A DNA stretch of 33,578 nucleotides from an uncultured Dorea sp. (GCA_910579925.1 CAJTVY010000011.1:55157-88734), one strand, 5' to 3'. Shown: positions 15,753 to 25,819, counted from the stretch's first letter. The notes: generated from the letters alone by a model not told the origin. Program-made: numbers and translations.

Positions 15753-16435
15753 GATAATACCTCATAGGTGTCATTTTTGATATCATCATAACTATATATG
15801 TAATAATCGGCAAGTTCTTTCTTCTGCTCTTCCTGTATCCGGGAAAACGCATCATCAATGGCGCAGACCTTCATGCCTGCGTTCTTCCCTGCAAGAATAC
15901 CCATAGGAACATCCTCGAACACCAGACAGTGTTCTGGGGAAACGCCCAGTTCGTCCGCCACCAGAAGATAGACGTCTGGAGCCGGTTTTCCCTTTCCGGC
16001 CTCGCAGGCGGTTCTGACCACGTCAAAATACGCTTCTACCCCCAGAGCATGTAAAGTATCTTCCACCAGAGTCCTTCCATTGCTGGTAGCAATCCCGATC
16101 TTCTTTCCCTGGCGTTTCATTTCCAGGATAAACTCATAAGCACCGTCTTTCATAGGCGCCTCTTTCATGTAGCGTTCATGGGCCATTTCCGTCCACTCAT
16201 CCATAATCTCCTCTGCCGTCTGATTAAGGGTCGGAAATGTGTCAAGAAAAAAATGTACCACTTCTGTATAACTCATTCCCTCGATATCCTCATGAAAATT
16301 CTGCGGCGCCACCAGATGATATTTTTCAAAAAAAACCTCGTCAACAGATGGCCAGATCCACATGGAATCAATCAGTGTCCCGTCCATATCAAAAATCACT
16401 GCCTCTATGTCGTGAAGCATCCTTGTCTCTAACAT
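15749..16435 (-). CDS. HAD-superfamily phosphatase (beta-phosphoglucomutase-like)
   Basis: 228 residues with HAD motif I DMDGTLIDS (nucleophile D16, acid D18), a helical cap, motif II IATSN, motif III Lys in GKGKPAPDVY, and motif IV VFEDVPMGILAGKNAG. This arrangement fits small phosphoester hydrolases or phosphoglucomutases of sugar metabolism; the substrate cannot be deduced. It overlaps the RsuA-family gene upstream by 7 bases and YgiQ downstream by 4. AGGAG lies about 7 bases before the ATG. Confidence 0.93.
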   Translation of the reverse strand: MLETRMLHDIEAVIFDMDGTLIDSMWIWPSVDEVFFEKYHLVAPQNFHEDIEGMSYTEVVHFFLDTFPTLNQTAEEIMDEWTEMAHERYMKEAPMKDGAYEFILEMKRQGKKIGIATSNGRTLVEDTLHALGVEAYFDVVRTACEAGKGKPAPDVYLLVADELGVSPEHCLVFEDVPMGILAGKNAGMKVCAIDDAFSRIQEEQKKELADYYIYSYDDIKNDTYEVLS

Positions 16436-17148
16436 CGCCTAACTCCTTCCAGTTCCTCCTTGGTAAGTCTCCGGTATTCCCCTGGCTTCAGATTCTCATC
16501 CAGGGTCAGCGTCCCCATCCGCTCCCGCTTCAAATAAGTCACTTCCTTGTCAACAGCCTGAAACATGCGTTTTACCTGGTGATACTTGCCTTCCTGTATG
16601 GTCAGACGGATCTGAGACTCTTCGCCGCTTACAAGAATCTCAAGCTTCCCTGGCATGGTAATCTCCTCATATCCTTTCATACCGATGTCAAGTCCATCGG
16701 CAAACATCTGCACGTCCTCCTTTGTGACACGTCCCCGGATCCTGGCGTAATAGGTCTTATCCACATGGCGGCGGGGCGACAGAAGACGGTGAGCCAGATC
16801 ACCGTCATTGGTAATCAGAAGCAGGCCTTCGGTATCTTTGTCAAGTCTTCCCACCGGAAATAAGTCTTTGCGGCATTTCTCATGGATTAAGTCTGTCACT
16901 GTGGCATCTCTGGAATCTTCGGTTGCCGACACCACGCCGGCCGGTTTGTTCAACATAAAGTATTCATATGCAGCATACAGGATCTCCCTGCCTTCTGAGA
17001 AAATCCGGTCCTCGCCTTCCCGTACCTTAAGGTCGGGGGATCTGGCAGCCTGATCGTTGATCAGAACCAGCCCTTTTCGTATCTTGCGTTTCACTTCCTG
17101 GCGGGTTCCCACTCCCATGTCCGCCAGGTATTTATCCAGTCGAATCAT
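16429..17148 (-). CDS. RsuA/RluB/RluE/RluF-family pseudouridine synthase
   Basis: 239 residues from the ATG at 17148 (MIRLDKYLADMGVGTRQEV), with CGGAGG about 8 bases upstream; the longer frame from 17187 adds an unlikely cysteine-rich leader. An N-terminal S4 RNA-binding domain is followed by the synthase domain with catalytic GRLDKDTEGLLLITNDG and a C-terminal EGKYHQVKRMFQ segment. It modifies a uridine in 16S or 23S rRNA; which one is not clear. A TATAAT at 17206-17211 may start this gene cluster. Confidence 0.93.
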   Translation of the reverse strand: MIRLDKYLADMGVGTRQEVKRKIRKGLVLINDQAARSPDLKVREGEDRIFSEGREILYAAYEYFMLNKPAGVVSATEDSRDATVTDLIHEKCRKDLFPVGRLDKDTEGLLLITNDGDLAHRLLSPRRHVDKTYYARIRGRVTKEDVQMFADGLDIGMKGYEEITMPGKLEILVSGEESQIRLTIQEGKYHQVKRMFQAVDKEVTYLKRERMGTLTLDENLKPGEYRRLTKEELEGVRRC

Positions 17149-17205
17149 CTTACAGCCTCCGAAACAAATATCCTTCTTTTTATACACACCAGAGCCTTAA
17201 AGTTC

Positions 17206-17211
17206 ATTATA
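17206..17211 (-). promoter_or_regulatory. Possible -10 element upstream of RsuA-family gene
   Basis: A perfect TATAAT on the minus strand lies in the 92-base gap after the flavoprotein gene. No good -35 (best TTCCAT at 17 bases) is visible, so this is a weak call. Confidence 0.35.
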
Positions 17212-17240
17212 CCGCATTTACCTGTGAAATGGAATAGAGA

Positions 17241-18509
17241 CTATGCTTTTGCCTCTGCAGCCGCTTTCCCTGCGATACACCCGGAGGCCCACGCCCACTG
17301 AAGATTATACCCGCCGCAGATTCCATCCACATCCAGCAGTTCCCCCGCCAGATAGATTCCCCTGGCACACCGGGATTCCATCGTTTCCGGGCAGACTTCT
17401 TCCGTTAGCGCTCCTCCGGCACAGACCTGGGCATTTTCAAATCCGTTGGTATCCGAAATCGTTAGGATGATCTTCTTGCACTTCCCGGCAGCCGCCCGAA
17501 GTCTGCGCTCGTCCAGAGTCCCCATCCTCATATGAAAGCTGATTCCAGAAAGATCCAGTATCCGTGGAATCAGCTTTCGGTTAAACACGCCTGCAAGACA
17601 TTCACCGACGGTACAATCCTTTCTTTGCTCTGCCAGCTTTTCAAACAGTCTGAAGGCCTCTTCCTCTGTATATTCCGGCAGAAGATCTAACCATACCTCC
17701 GCCCGTTTCCGCTGGTATAATCCCAATGCAAGGAAGCGGCTGATCTGAAATACCGGAATGCCAGAGATCCCATACGCAGTAATCTGCACTTCCCCGGTAT
17801 CCGCCGCAATTTCCCTTCCGTCAACAAGAGCCGTAACCCTGGCCTCCGTGCGTACGCCTGCCGCCCTGGCAAACGGATGGTTCTTCACTTTAAGCTGCAC
17901 CAGCGCCGGCACGACGGGCGTGATATGATGACCCAGAGACTTTGCCAGATCGTACCCGCTTCCATCCGAACCGAATGTAAACGCCGCCCTCCCGCCGCAG
18001 GCAAGGATAACCTGATCTGCCTTGATTATCTGCTTCATCTGATTTCCCGAGATGGTCATACAGAATCCTTTTCTATCCTGTGCAACTGCCTTTACTTTTA
18101 CCCCACAGTACACTTCCACACCCAGACGTCTTAGTTCCAGTTCCAGAAGTTCCAATACCGAGGAAGCCTGGTCAGAACGGGGATACACATAATCCCCCCG
18201 GTTCTTCACTACAAGCCCCAGAGACTGAAAGAATTCCAGCGTTTCTTCATATCCAAATCGTTCCAGCACGTTCTTCACAAAGGAAAGATCCTCTCCGCGG
18301 TAACAGGCTTCTACACAAGAGGCATCTATCTGGCGGTTAGTCAGATTGCAGCGCCCATTCCCCGTCGCAAGTATCTTCCTGCCAATCTTCTCCTTCTGTT
18401 CCAGAATCAATACCTTTGCACGCCGGTTATTTCTGGCAGCCGTAATCGCCGCCGCAATGCCGGCGGCTCCGCCTCCGATAATTCCAATTCTTTGTTCTGT
18501 CCGGCTCAT
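17241..18509 (-). CDS. BaiN/HI0933-like NAD(P)/FAD-dependent oxidoreductase
   Basis: A flavoprotein of 422 residues with an N-terminal Rossmann segment IGIIGGGAAGIAAAITAARNN, a second dinucleotide segment VILACGGRAAFTFGSDGSGY, and a C-terminal FAD segment GIYLAGELLDVDGICGGYNLQWAWASG, all typical of the HI0933 family. BaiN of Clostridium scindens belongs here and has been linked to bile-acid dehydroxylation, but most members have no known substrate, and no bai genes are present. The start codon overlaps the stop of the upstream gene (ATGA), pointing to coupling. Confidence 0.92.
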   Translation of the reverse strand: MSRTEQRIGIIGGGAAGIAAAITAARNNRRAKVLILEQKEKIGRKILATGNGRCNLTNRQIDASCVEACYRGEDLSFVKNVLERFGYEETLEFFQSLGLVVKNRGDYVYPRSDQASSVLELLELELRRLGVEVYCGVKVKAVAQDRKGFCMTISGNQMKQIIKADQVILACGGRAAFTFGSDGSGYDLAKSLGHHITPVVPALVQLKVKNHPFARAAGVRTEARVTALVDGREIAADTGEVQITAYGISGIPVFQISRFLALGLYQRKRAEVWLDLLPEYTEEEAFRLFEKLAEQRKDCTVGECLAGVFNRKLIPRILDLSGISFHMRMGTLDERRLRAAAGKCKKIILTISDTNGFENAQVCAGGALTEEVCPETMESRCARGIYLAGELLDVDGICGGYNLQWAWASGCIAGKAAAEAKA

Positions 18510-19810
18510 AATGCAACGACGCCTTCCCGCACCAGATACTCAAGGGACATCAGTATTCCAAGCTTTGCATGAGGCCAGGTCAGACCGCCCTGGAAATACA
18601 CCGCATAAGGGGGCTTAATCGGTCCGTCTGCACTCAGTTCAATGGACGATCCCTGTACGAAAGCCCCTGCCGCCATGATCACGTCACTGTCATACCCTGG
18701 CATTGCCCATGGAATCGGCGTCACGAAAGAATCCACCGGGGCCGCCGCCTGGATGCCCTTACAGAACGCAATGACCCCTTCCGGCTTCCCAAAGGTTACT
18801 GCCTGGATAATATCATGCCTGCTCTCGCAGCCGTCCGGCACCACCTGATACCCCAGCTTCTCATAAATATTTGCGGCAAAAACGGCTCCCTTCAGTGCGC
18901 TTGCCGTCACTGTCGGCGCAAGGAACAGCCCTTGATAGAAGGACTGCATAACGCCAAGGGAAGCTCCCACTTCCTTCCCGAGTCCAGGGGAAGTCAGACG
19001 GTACCCGCAGGCTTCAATGAGATCCCTGCGGCCTGCAATATACCCTCCGATGGGGGCAAGTCCGCCGCCCGGATTCTTAATCAGCGACCCGACCACCAGG
19101 TCTGCGCCTACGTCACTGGGTTCGATGGTCTCAACAAATTCTCCATAACAGTTATCCACCATACAGATCACATCCGGCCTGATCTCCTTTACAAAACGGA
19201 TCAGTTCTCCGATCTGCTTAACCGAAAAACTAGGTCTTGTCTGATACCCTTTCGACCTCTGGATCGTCACCATCTTCGTCTTCTCATGGATTGCCTTTCG
19301 GATATTTTCATAATCAAAGGTCCCGTCTGCAAGCAGCTCCACCTGGGAATAAGAGATTCCGTACTCTGCAAGCGATCCTCTGGACGAACGGATTCCGATG
19401 ACTTCCTCCAAGGTATCATAAGGCTTTCCCACCGGAGATAACAGTTCGTCGCCAGGCCTTAAATTTGCGCCAAGCGCCAGAGAAAGCGCATGGGTTCCAC
19501 AAGTGATCTGGGGGCGCACCAGCGCGCTTTCCGTATGGAACACAGACGCATACACCTCCTCTAACGTATCACGTCCCACATCATTATAGCCATAGCCGCT
19601 GGCATAATGAAAACATCCCTCGCCGACCTGGCTCTTCTGCATGGCATGAATCACCTTAAGCTGATTATACTCCGCCGCCTCGTCAATGGCAGCGAACCGT
19701 TCCTTAAGCCCCGCTTCTATCTCCCTGCCAAAATCCAGAACCTGTCTGCGGATTCCGAACTCTTTATATAACGAAATGATACTCTGATCATCATTTATTT
19801 CATTCATCAT
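18506..19810 (-). CDS. Methionine gamma-lyase family protein (YnbB-type PLP enzyme)
   Basis: 434 residues, a PLP fold type I protein of the family sometimes annotated as aluminium resistance protein. Features are SALVRPQITCGTHALSLAL near residue 95, cofactor-contacting MVDNCYGEF, and the likely PLP lysine in GSLIKNPGGG. The reaction is inferred as C-S lyase-like and has not been settled for this subgroup. It lies two genes after miaA; in Bacillus ynbB is also near miaA, which supports the family call. Confidence 0.9.
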   Translation of the reverse strand: MMNEINDDQSIISLYKEFGIRRQVLDFGREIEAGLKERFAAIDEAAEYNQLKVIHAMQKSQVGEGCFHYASGYGYNDVGRDTLEEVYASVFHTESALVRPQITCGTHALSLALGANLRPGDELLSPVGKPYDTLEEVIGIRSSRGSLAEYGISYSQVELLADGTFDYENIRKAIHEKTKMVTIQRSKGYQTRPSFSVKQIGELIRFVKEIRPDVICMVDNCYGEFVETIEPSDVGADLVVGSLIKNPGGGLAPIGGYIAGRRDLIEACGYRLTSPGLGKEVGASLGVMQSFYQGLFLAPTVTASALKGAVFAANIYEKLGYQVVPDGCESRHDIIQAVTFGKPEGVIAFCKGIQAAAPVDSFVTPIPWAMPGYDSDVIMAAGAFVQGSSIELSADGPIKPPYAVYFQGGLTWPHAKLGILMSLEYLVREGVVAL

Positions 19811-19838
19811 TAGAAAAACTCTCCCTTATCTTCCTTAC

Positions 19839-20129
19839 TTACAACCACGAATCCAGTATCTTCGTCCGTACAACCGCACACTTGGCATCAAATACCGGAT
19901 TCAGCGGCTTAATCTGCATGATCACCTCGGCCGCTTCCTTATACTTTTTCATATCATAGAGCAGCGACGCCCGATTCAGTTCAAAAAGCGCCTCCTCTCC
20001 CTTATCCCGGATTAATGGCTTTAACTCCATTAATTCCCTGTAGGTCGCCTGGGCATTGTGCGAACGGGCGTAGACCATCAGCAGCGTATTCATTTTTTTT
20101 ATAAATTTACTCCGAAATAATCTTCTCAA
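19839..20129 (-). CDS. Small helical (TPR-like) protein, function unknown
   Basis: 96 residues. The sequence ALFELNRASLLYDMKKYKEAAEVIMQIKPLNP looks like one TPR-type helix pair. The start is a TTG at 20129 that overlaps the miaA stop (TTGA) and has GGGGAG about 7 bases upstream; the first ATG (20093) has poor spacing. It fills the space between miaA and the PLP gene. No hfq is found there. Confidence 0.75.
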   Translation of the reverse strand: MRRLFRSKFIKKMNTLLMVYARSHNAQATYRELMELKPLIRDKGEEALFELNRASLLYDMKKYKEAAEVIMQIKPLNPVFDAKCAVVRTKILDSWL

Positions 20130-21079
20130 CCCAGTTCTCCCCTTACATATCTGATCATATCCTGTAAGATTTTCTCCTCATCATACCCATATTCGTCTTT
20201 ATTCATCCAGACTACCTTCCGTTCTCTCTTAAACCAGGTAATCTGTCTCTTTGCAAAATGTCTGGTATCCCGCTTCAGCCTGTAGACAGCCTCCTCAAGG
20301 CTATGTTCTCCTTCCAGATAAGCAAGGATTTCCTTATATCCAAGCCCCTGCATGGACACCATGTCTCTGGTACAGCCCATTTTCTGTAAAGCAGCCACCT
20401 CGTTTACAAGCCCTTCTTCCACCATCTGGTCCACGCGGCGGTCAATCCGCTCATACAATCGTTCCCGCCTGTCATTGAGTACAAAATAAACGAACCTGTA
20501 GGGCGACTCTTTCTGCCGCTCCTGTTCATTATGCTCTGAGATCCGCCGGCCTGTCTGGTGGCAGAACTCTAAAGCGCGAATCACCCGCTTCACATTATTT
20601 TCATGAATCTGCTCTGCCGCTTTCGGGTCAGTCTCCCTTAACCGGTCATGGAGCGTTCTTGCGCCTCTTACCCTGGCCTCTTCCTCAAGGGCCCGGCGGT
20701 AAGAAGGATCCCCGTCATTTTCTGTAAAATCTATATCATACAGAAGAGCCTGAATATAGAAACCCGTCCCGCCTACCACGATGGGAATATGCCGACGGGC
20801 GTAGATTCCCTCCAGCGCATTCTTTGCCATCTGCTGAAAACGAACCACATGAAATTCCTCCATGGGATGTAACTCATCCACCAGAAAGTGTGGAATCCCT
20901 TCCATTTCCTCAGGACGGATCTTGGCAGAACCGATATCCATATATTTATAAACCTGCATGGAATCGGCGGAAATAATCTCGCCGTCGATGGCTTTGGCAA
21001 GCCCGATTGATGCTTTTGTTTTCCCTACGGCCGTAGGCCCTGTCAGTATCACTAATGGTTTCTTGTCCAAACTTTCCAT
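20126..21079 (-). CDS. miaA: tRNA dimethylallyltransferase
   Basis: Adds a dimethylallyl group to A37 of tRNAs reading U-starting codons, making the substrate for MiaB, which is also encoded in this window. 317 residues from the ATG at 21079: P-loop GPTAVGKT (14-21), SADSMQVYK, VGGTGFYIQALLY and the tRNA-contacting GCTRDMVSMQGLGYKE. The TTG at 21091 is too close to its AAGGA site to be the start. It begins 4 bases after the mutL stop. Confidence 0.96.
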   Translation of the reverse strand: MESLDKKPLVILTGPTAVGKTKASIGLAKAIDGEIISADSMQVYKYMDIGSAKIRPEEMEGIPHFLVDELHPMEEFHVVRFQQMAKNALEGIYARRHIPIVVGGTGFYIQALLYDIDFTENDGDPSYRRALEEEARVRGARTLHDRLRETDPKAAEQIHENNVKRVIRALEFCHQTGRRISEHNEQERQKESPYRFVYFVLNDRRERLYERIDRRVDQMVEEGLVNEVAALQKMGCTRDMVSMQGLGYKEILAYLEGEHSLEEAVYRLKRDTRHFAKRQITWFKRERKVVWMNKDEYGYDEEKILQDMIRYVRGELG

Positions 21080-21083
21080 AAGA

Positions 21084-23030
21084 TCACACAATCCTTTTAA
21101 ATTTCTTTTCCAGTTCCCGCCGGCTCATGGCAATAATGGTGGGCCTTCCGTGGGGACAGTGGTAAGGATTCTCTAAGCGCAGGAGTTCCCCGATCAGCGT
21201 ATCCACTTCTGCGGCTGACAGCTTCATGTTCCCCTTCACCGCCGCCTTGCAGGACATGGAAGCCACCTTCTCGTCCACCAGTTCCGGCGACAGATTCCGG
21301 TTCACCTCGTCTGACAGGCCGTCAAGCATCTGAAGAAGCAGTTCCTTCTTAGCGATACTGAACAGATTGTCCGGAACTGAGCGAACGGCAAAGGACTCCT
21401 GGCCGAATTCTTCAAATTCGAACCCGATACGGGTAAACTGTTCCATATACTGGTTCAGCAGATCCGCTTCCTGCATGGTCAGGTCAAGAATAATAGGCGG
21501 CGAGATCATCTGTGAAGTGAATTCCCTGGTCTTCATGCTTTTTAAAGTACGCTCATATAAGACCCTTTCATGGGCGGCATGCTGGTCAATGATGTAGAGA
21601 TGATCATGATATTCCACCAGCCAGTACGTCTCAAAGACCTGTCCGATCAGATGGTATTCATCCTTTGCCTCCCTGGTCAGCAGTTTCTCATCAAACAGAT
21701 TGAGCTGCTGCGGCTCTATTTCTTTCTTATTTCTCGCATACTCCGCCTTCTCCCGGATACGGTCAGCCTGAATCTCAGGCTGATAGATTCCGCTTCTGTC
21801 AGTCACCTCGGCAGAAGAACTCCGGCTATGATACGCTTTAACCCGTTCCCTCATCTTCTCCATGAAATAGTCCAGATTCTTCTCTCCTGCCTCCTTCTGC
21901 GCCTGAATCTCTGTCTGGCCGTTCCTGGCGTTTTCGTCATATCCCGGACTTCCCGAAGCGCTCCTTCCCGGCCTTTGTATATCCCCGGATCCTTTTACAC
22001 CTGTCTCCTTCGGGGCGTCAAGTTCCACATGAGGAATGAGTTCTTCCGCATGCAGTCCCTGGCTCACTGCCGCAAACACCTGGTTATAGACTTCCTGCTG
22101 ATTGTGAAACCGAAGTTCCATCTTTGCCGGATGCACGTTCACATCCACACATTCCCCGTCGATCTCCATGTTAAGCGCCACGAACGGATATTTATGCTGC
22201 ATGGTAAAATCCTTATAAGCATCCTCAATGGCTTTGGATACAATCTGATTCTTCACATAGCGGCCATTGATAAAATAATTCTCAAAATTCCTGTTTCCCC
22301 TTGAAACAATGGGTTTTCCCAGGAAGCCGGTAATCTTCATTCCAGCGGCCTCCCACTTAGCCCGAAGCAGATTCGAAGCGATCTCCCTCCCATAGACATG
22401 GTAAATCACATCTTTCAGATTCCCGTTTCCCGAAGTATGCAGCTTTGACTGCCCGTTATTGAGAAACTGAAAAGAGATCTCCGGGTGGGATAATGCAAGC
22501 CTTATCATTAGATCTCCCACATGGCTTGCCTCCGTCATGGGTGTCTTTAAGAATTTCCTTCTGGCAGGAACATTGTAGAACAACTGCTGAATCAGAAACG
22601 TTGTTCCGTCCCGCGCGCCCGTATCCTCCAGATCCACCTCCCGGCCTCCGTGAATCCGGTATCTCGTCCCAAAGTCCTGCCCCTTGGTCTTCGTGATCAG
22701 TTCCACCTGGGCAACCGCCGCAATACTGGACAATGCCTCTCCCCTGAATCCCAGAGAAGAGATATGCACCAGATCCTCCACGGACCGGATCTTACTGGTG
22801 GAATGGCGCAGGAACGCATGAGGAACCTCTTCCCGCGCAATCCCGCAGCCATTGTCCGCAATACGGATCAGTGAAGTCCCTCCGTCTCTGATCTCTACCA
22901 CAATGGCCGTTGCCCCGGCATCAATGGCATTCTCTACCAGTTCCTTGACCACAGACGCCGGACGCTCGATCACCTCGCCTGCCGCAATCTTATCTATTGT
23001 AACAGTATCTAAAACCTGTATTTTACTCAT
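21084..23030 (-). CDS. mutL: DNA mismatch repair protein MutL (endonuclease type)
   Basis: 648 residues. N-terminal GHKL ATPase motifs are ENAIDAG, DNGCGI and GFRGEAL. A variable linker (about 340-450) joins a C-terminal domain that carries the metal-dependent nicking motif DQHAAHERVLYE (matching DQHAX2EX4E), with supporting SCKAAVKGN and CPHGRPT. MutL of this type nicks DNA and is normal in bacteria lacking MutH. It overlaps mutS by 8 bases. Confidence 0.97.
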   Translation of the reverse strand: MSKIQVLDTVTIDKIAAGEVIERPASVVKELVENAIDAGATAIVVEIRDGGTSLIRIADNGCGIAREEVPHAFLRHSTSKIRSVEDLVHISSLGFRGEALSSIAAVAQVELITKTKGQDFGTRYRIHGGREVDLEDTGARDGTTFLIQQLFYNVPARRKFLKTPMTEASHVGDLMIRLALSHPEISFQFLNNGQSKLHTSGNGNLKDVIYHVYGREIASNLLRAKWEAAGMKITGFLGKPIVSRGNRNFENYFINGRYVKNQIVSKAIEDAYKDFTMQHKYPFVALNMEIDGECVDVNVHPAKMELRFHNQQEVYNQVFAAVSQGLHAEELIPHVELDAPKETGVKGSGDIQRPGRSASGSPGYDENARNGQTEIQAQKEAGEKNLDYFMEKMRERVKAYHSRSSSAEVTDRSGIYQPEIQADRIREKAEYARNKKEIEPQQLNLFDEKLLTREAKDEYHLIGQVFETYWLVEYHDHLYIIDQHAAHERVLYERTLKSMKTREFTSQMISPPIILDLTMQEADLLNQYMEQFTRIGFEFEEFGQESFAVRSVPDNLFSIAKKELLLQMLDGLSDEVNRNLSPELVDEKVASMSCKAAVKGNMKLSAAEVDTLIGELLRLENPYHCPHGRPTIIAMSRRELEKKFKRIV

Positions 23031-25689
23031 GACTGATCACCTGCCATCGGTTCTTCAGTTTATTCTGTAACTGATACAGCGTATTCAGCGCATCGATCGG
23101 CGTCAGATTTCCGAGATCCAGATTCTTGATTTCGTCTATCACATCATCATCCTTCACCGTGTCAAACAGCGACATCTGCGCCAGATCCACCTCGTCGTAA
23201 TGCTTTGGCTTTGCAGCCGGCTGCTCGTGACCATGGGATGCGATATCTTTGATCTTGTCCGTGATATCCGCCTGTACCAGTTCCTCCACAATCTCCTTTG
23301 CCCGTTCAATCACCGTCTCCGGCACGCCTGCCAGCCTTGCCACCTGGATTCCGTAACTCTTATCTGCCCCGCCCTTCACGATCTTGCGCAGGAAAAGAAT
23401 GTCGTCTCCCTTCTCCTTCACGGCGATGCAGTAATTGTTCACGTTATTGATCTTCCCCTCAAGCTCCGTCAGTTCATGATAGTGCGTGGCAAACAGGGTC
23501 TTTGCCCCCAGAAGCTTACTGTTGCTGATGTGCTCGATTACCGCCCAGGCAATGCTCAGTCCGTCAAAGGTACTGGTTCCCCGCCCGATTTCATCCAGAA
23601 TCAAAAGGCTTCTGCCTGTGGCATTGCGCAGAATGTTCGCAACCTCCGTCATCTCTACCATAAAGGTACTCTGCCCGCTGGCCAGATCATCGGAGGCCCC
23701 CACTCTGGTAAAGATCCGGTCTACCAGACCGATATCTGCGCTGGAAGCCGGAACAAAAGATCCAATCTGCGCCATCAGGACAATCAGCGCAGTCTGGCGC
23801 ATATAGGTAGATTTCCCGGCCATGTTAGGACCCGTAATAACAGAAATCCGGTTCTTCTTATCATTTAGAAAGGTATCATTCGCGATAAACATATCATTCG
23901 GAATCATCCTCTCCACCACTGGATGCCGTCCGTCCCGGATGTCGATCACTCCCTTCTCATTGATGCCCGGGCGCACATACTGATTTCTCTCTGCCACCAG
24001 GGCCAGTGAGGAAAATGCATCTAACTGTGCCACCGCCTTTGCACTGGACTGGATCCTTACGATCTCCGCCCCGATCTTATCCCGCACTTCGCAGTATAAC
24101 TGATATTCCAACGCATACAGCTTATCCTCGGCCCCCAGAATGGTATCCTCAAGTTCTTTTAATTCCGGGATAATGTAACGTTCCGCATTGGCAAGGGTCT
24201 GCTTGCGCGTATAATAATCCGGCACCATGTTCTTAAAAGAATTGGTTACTTCCAGATAATAGCCGAATACTTTGTTGAAGCGTATTTTCAGATTCTTGAT
24301 TCCCGTCTTCTTACGTTCATCGTCTTCCAGTCTGGCAAGCCACTCTTTGCCGTCCGACTTTGCAGACCGAAGCCTGTCCACCTCTTTATCATATCCCTCC
24401 CGGATGATGCCGCCTTCCCGCATGGCGATGGGCGGCTCATCTTTGATGGCCCTTTTCACCAGTTCGCAGAGATCCTCCAGGGTATCCATACTCTCATAAA
24501 GTTCCTTAAGGAGAGGTGATTTCATTTCCTGTAAAATATACTTGATATGGGGCAGCATGGCAAGAGAATGTTCAAAAGCAATCAGATCCCTAGGGTTTGC
24601 CGACTGATAGGTAATCCGGCACACCAGACGTTCCAGATCATAGACAGAAGAAAGATATTCCCGGATTTCTTCCCGGGAAATGGCTGTTTCTTTCAGTTCC
24701 TCCACCGCGTTAAGGCGGCGTTCAATCTCCTTTTTATCAATCAGAGGCTGCTCGATATGCCGGCGCAGCGCCCTGGCCCCCATGGCAGTCTTCGTCTTGT
24801 CCAGCACCCAGAGAAGAGATCCCCGCTTCTGCTTCTCCCTAAGGGTCTCGCAAAGTTCCAGGTTCCGGCGGGTGGAACTGTCAAGCAGCATATATTTCCC
24901 CGTGGCATAGACCGAAAGACGGGTAATGTGGGATAAGTCCCTCTTCTGCGTCTCGATCAGATACTTAAGAAGCGCTCCTGCGGCGATCACTCCACAGTCA
25001 TAATCCCCAAGGCCCAGACCGTCCAGTGCATTCACATGGAAATGATCTGTGAGGGTCCTCTGGCAGATGGTATCGTCAAAATACCAGGCATCCAGAGAAT
25101 ACACGGTGATCCCAAGCTTCTCTTTTAGCAGACCAAGATCCATACCGCTCATATAGAAAGCCTCGTTGCAGACCAGTTCCGACGGCATGAATTTGTAGAT
25201 CTCATCAAAAAGTTTTTCCGCCTCGTTAAGTTCCGTAACCATATATTCCCCGGTGGTTACGTCTGCGACGGAAAGTCCGTAACGGTCGGCAATATAGACT
25301 ACGCACATGATGTAGTTGTTCTTCGTCTCGTCTAATGCCTGCACATCCAGGTTCGTGCCTGGAGTGACGATTCGTACCACGTCCCGCTTCACCAGCCCCT
25401 TCGCACTGGCAGCATCCTCCATCTGCTCACAGATTGCCACCTTGTATCCCTTGGAAACCAGACGGTTCAGATAACTGTCCACAGCATGAAAGGGAACGCC
25501 GCACATAGGTGCGCGTTCCTTCAGACCGCAGTTCTTGCCGGTCAGCGTAATCTCCAGTTCCTTTGATGCAGTCAGGGCATCGTCAAAGAACATCTCATAA
25601 AAATCTCCCAGTCTATAAAACAAGATGCAGTCTGGATACTCCTTCTTAGTCTCCATGTATTGCTGCATCATTGGTGTTAATTCCGCCAC
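23023..25689 (-). CDS. mutS: DNA mismatch repair protein MutS
   Basis: 888 residues of MutS1 type. The N-terminal mismatch-binding region holds the Phe-X-Glu pair in GDFYEMFFDDA. The ATPase has Walker A GPNMAGKST, Walker B LLILDEIGRGTSTFDG and FATHYHELTEL. The C-terminus has the extended tail typical of Firmicutes (NLTPIDALNTLYQLQNKL). The start is GTG (25689), with GAGAGG 7 bases upstream. It heads the mutS-mutL-miaA operon. Confidence 0.97.
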   Translation of the reverse strand: MAELTPMMQQYMETKKEYPDCILFYRLGDFYEMFFDDALTASKELEITLTGKNCGLKERAPMCGVPFHAVDSYLNRLVSKGYKVAICEQMEDAASAKGLVKRDVVRIVTPGTNLDVQALDETKNNYIMCVVYIADRYGLSVADVTTGEYMVTELNEAEKLFDEIYKFMPSELVCNEAFYMSGMDLGLLKEKLGITVYSLDAWYFDDTICQRTLTDHFHVNALDGLGLGDYDCGVIAAGALLKYLIETQKRDLSHITRLSVYATGKYMLLDSSTRRNLELCETLREKQKRGSLLWVLDKTKTAMGARALRRHIEQPLIDKKEIERRLNAVEELKETAISREEIREYLSSVYDLERLVCRITYQSANPRDLIAFEHSLAMLPHIKYILQEMKSPLLKELYESMDTLEDLCELVKRAIKDEPPIAMREGGIIREGYDKEVDRLRSAKSDGKEWLARLEDDERKKTGIKNLKIRFNKVFGYYLEVTNSFKNMVPDYYTRKQTLANAERYIIPELKELEDTILGAEDKLYALEYQLYCEVRDKIGAEIVRIQSSAKAVAQLDAFSSLALVAERNQYVRPGINEKGVIDIRDGRHPVVERMIPNDMFIANDTFLNDKKNRISVITGPNMAGKSTYMRQTALIVLMAQIGSFVPASSADIGLVDRIFTRVGASDDLASGQSTFMVEMTEVANILRNATGRSLLILDEIGRGTSTFDGLSIAWAVIEHISNSKLLGAKTLFATHYHELTELEGKINNVNNYCIAVKEKGDDILFLRKIVKGGADKSYGIQVARLAGVPETVIERAKEIVEELVQADITDKIKDIASHGHEQPAAKPKHYDEVDLAQMSLFDTVKDDDVIDEIKNLDLGNLTPIDALNTLYQLQNKLKNRWQVISHE

Positions 25690-25731
25690 TTTGGTACCTC
25701 TCTTTTGTTTTCTTCTGCTTCTGCGACTCTT

Positions 25732-25740
25732 ATTATAGCA
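25732..25740 (-). promoter_or_regulatory. Extended -10 promoter of mutS operon
   Basis: TGCTATAAT on the minus strand (TATAAT at 25732-25737, TG at 25739-25740). The -35 region is poor, as is usual for extended -10 promoters. The leader before mutS is about 36 bases. Confidence 0.6.
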
Positions 25741-25819
25741 TTTTTCCCGGCAATTAAAAAGATTTGCTGAAAGAAAATTTCAATACTGTCATGAAAGTAT
25801 AGATCTATTATATGAGAAA

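Noticed and set aside
18569..19441. 290-residue plus-strand frame
   Set aside because: It lies wholly opposite the PLP enzyme gene; its sequence shows no domain and reflects codon bias of the real gene.
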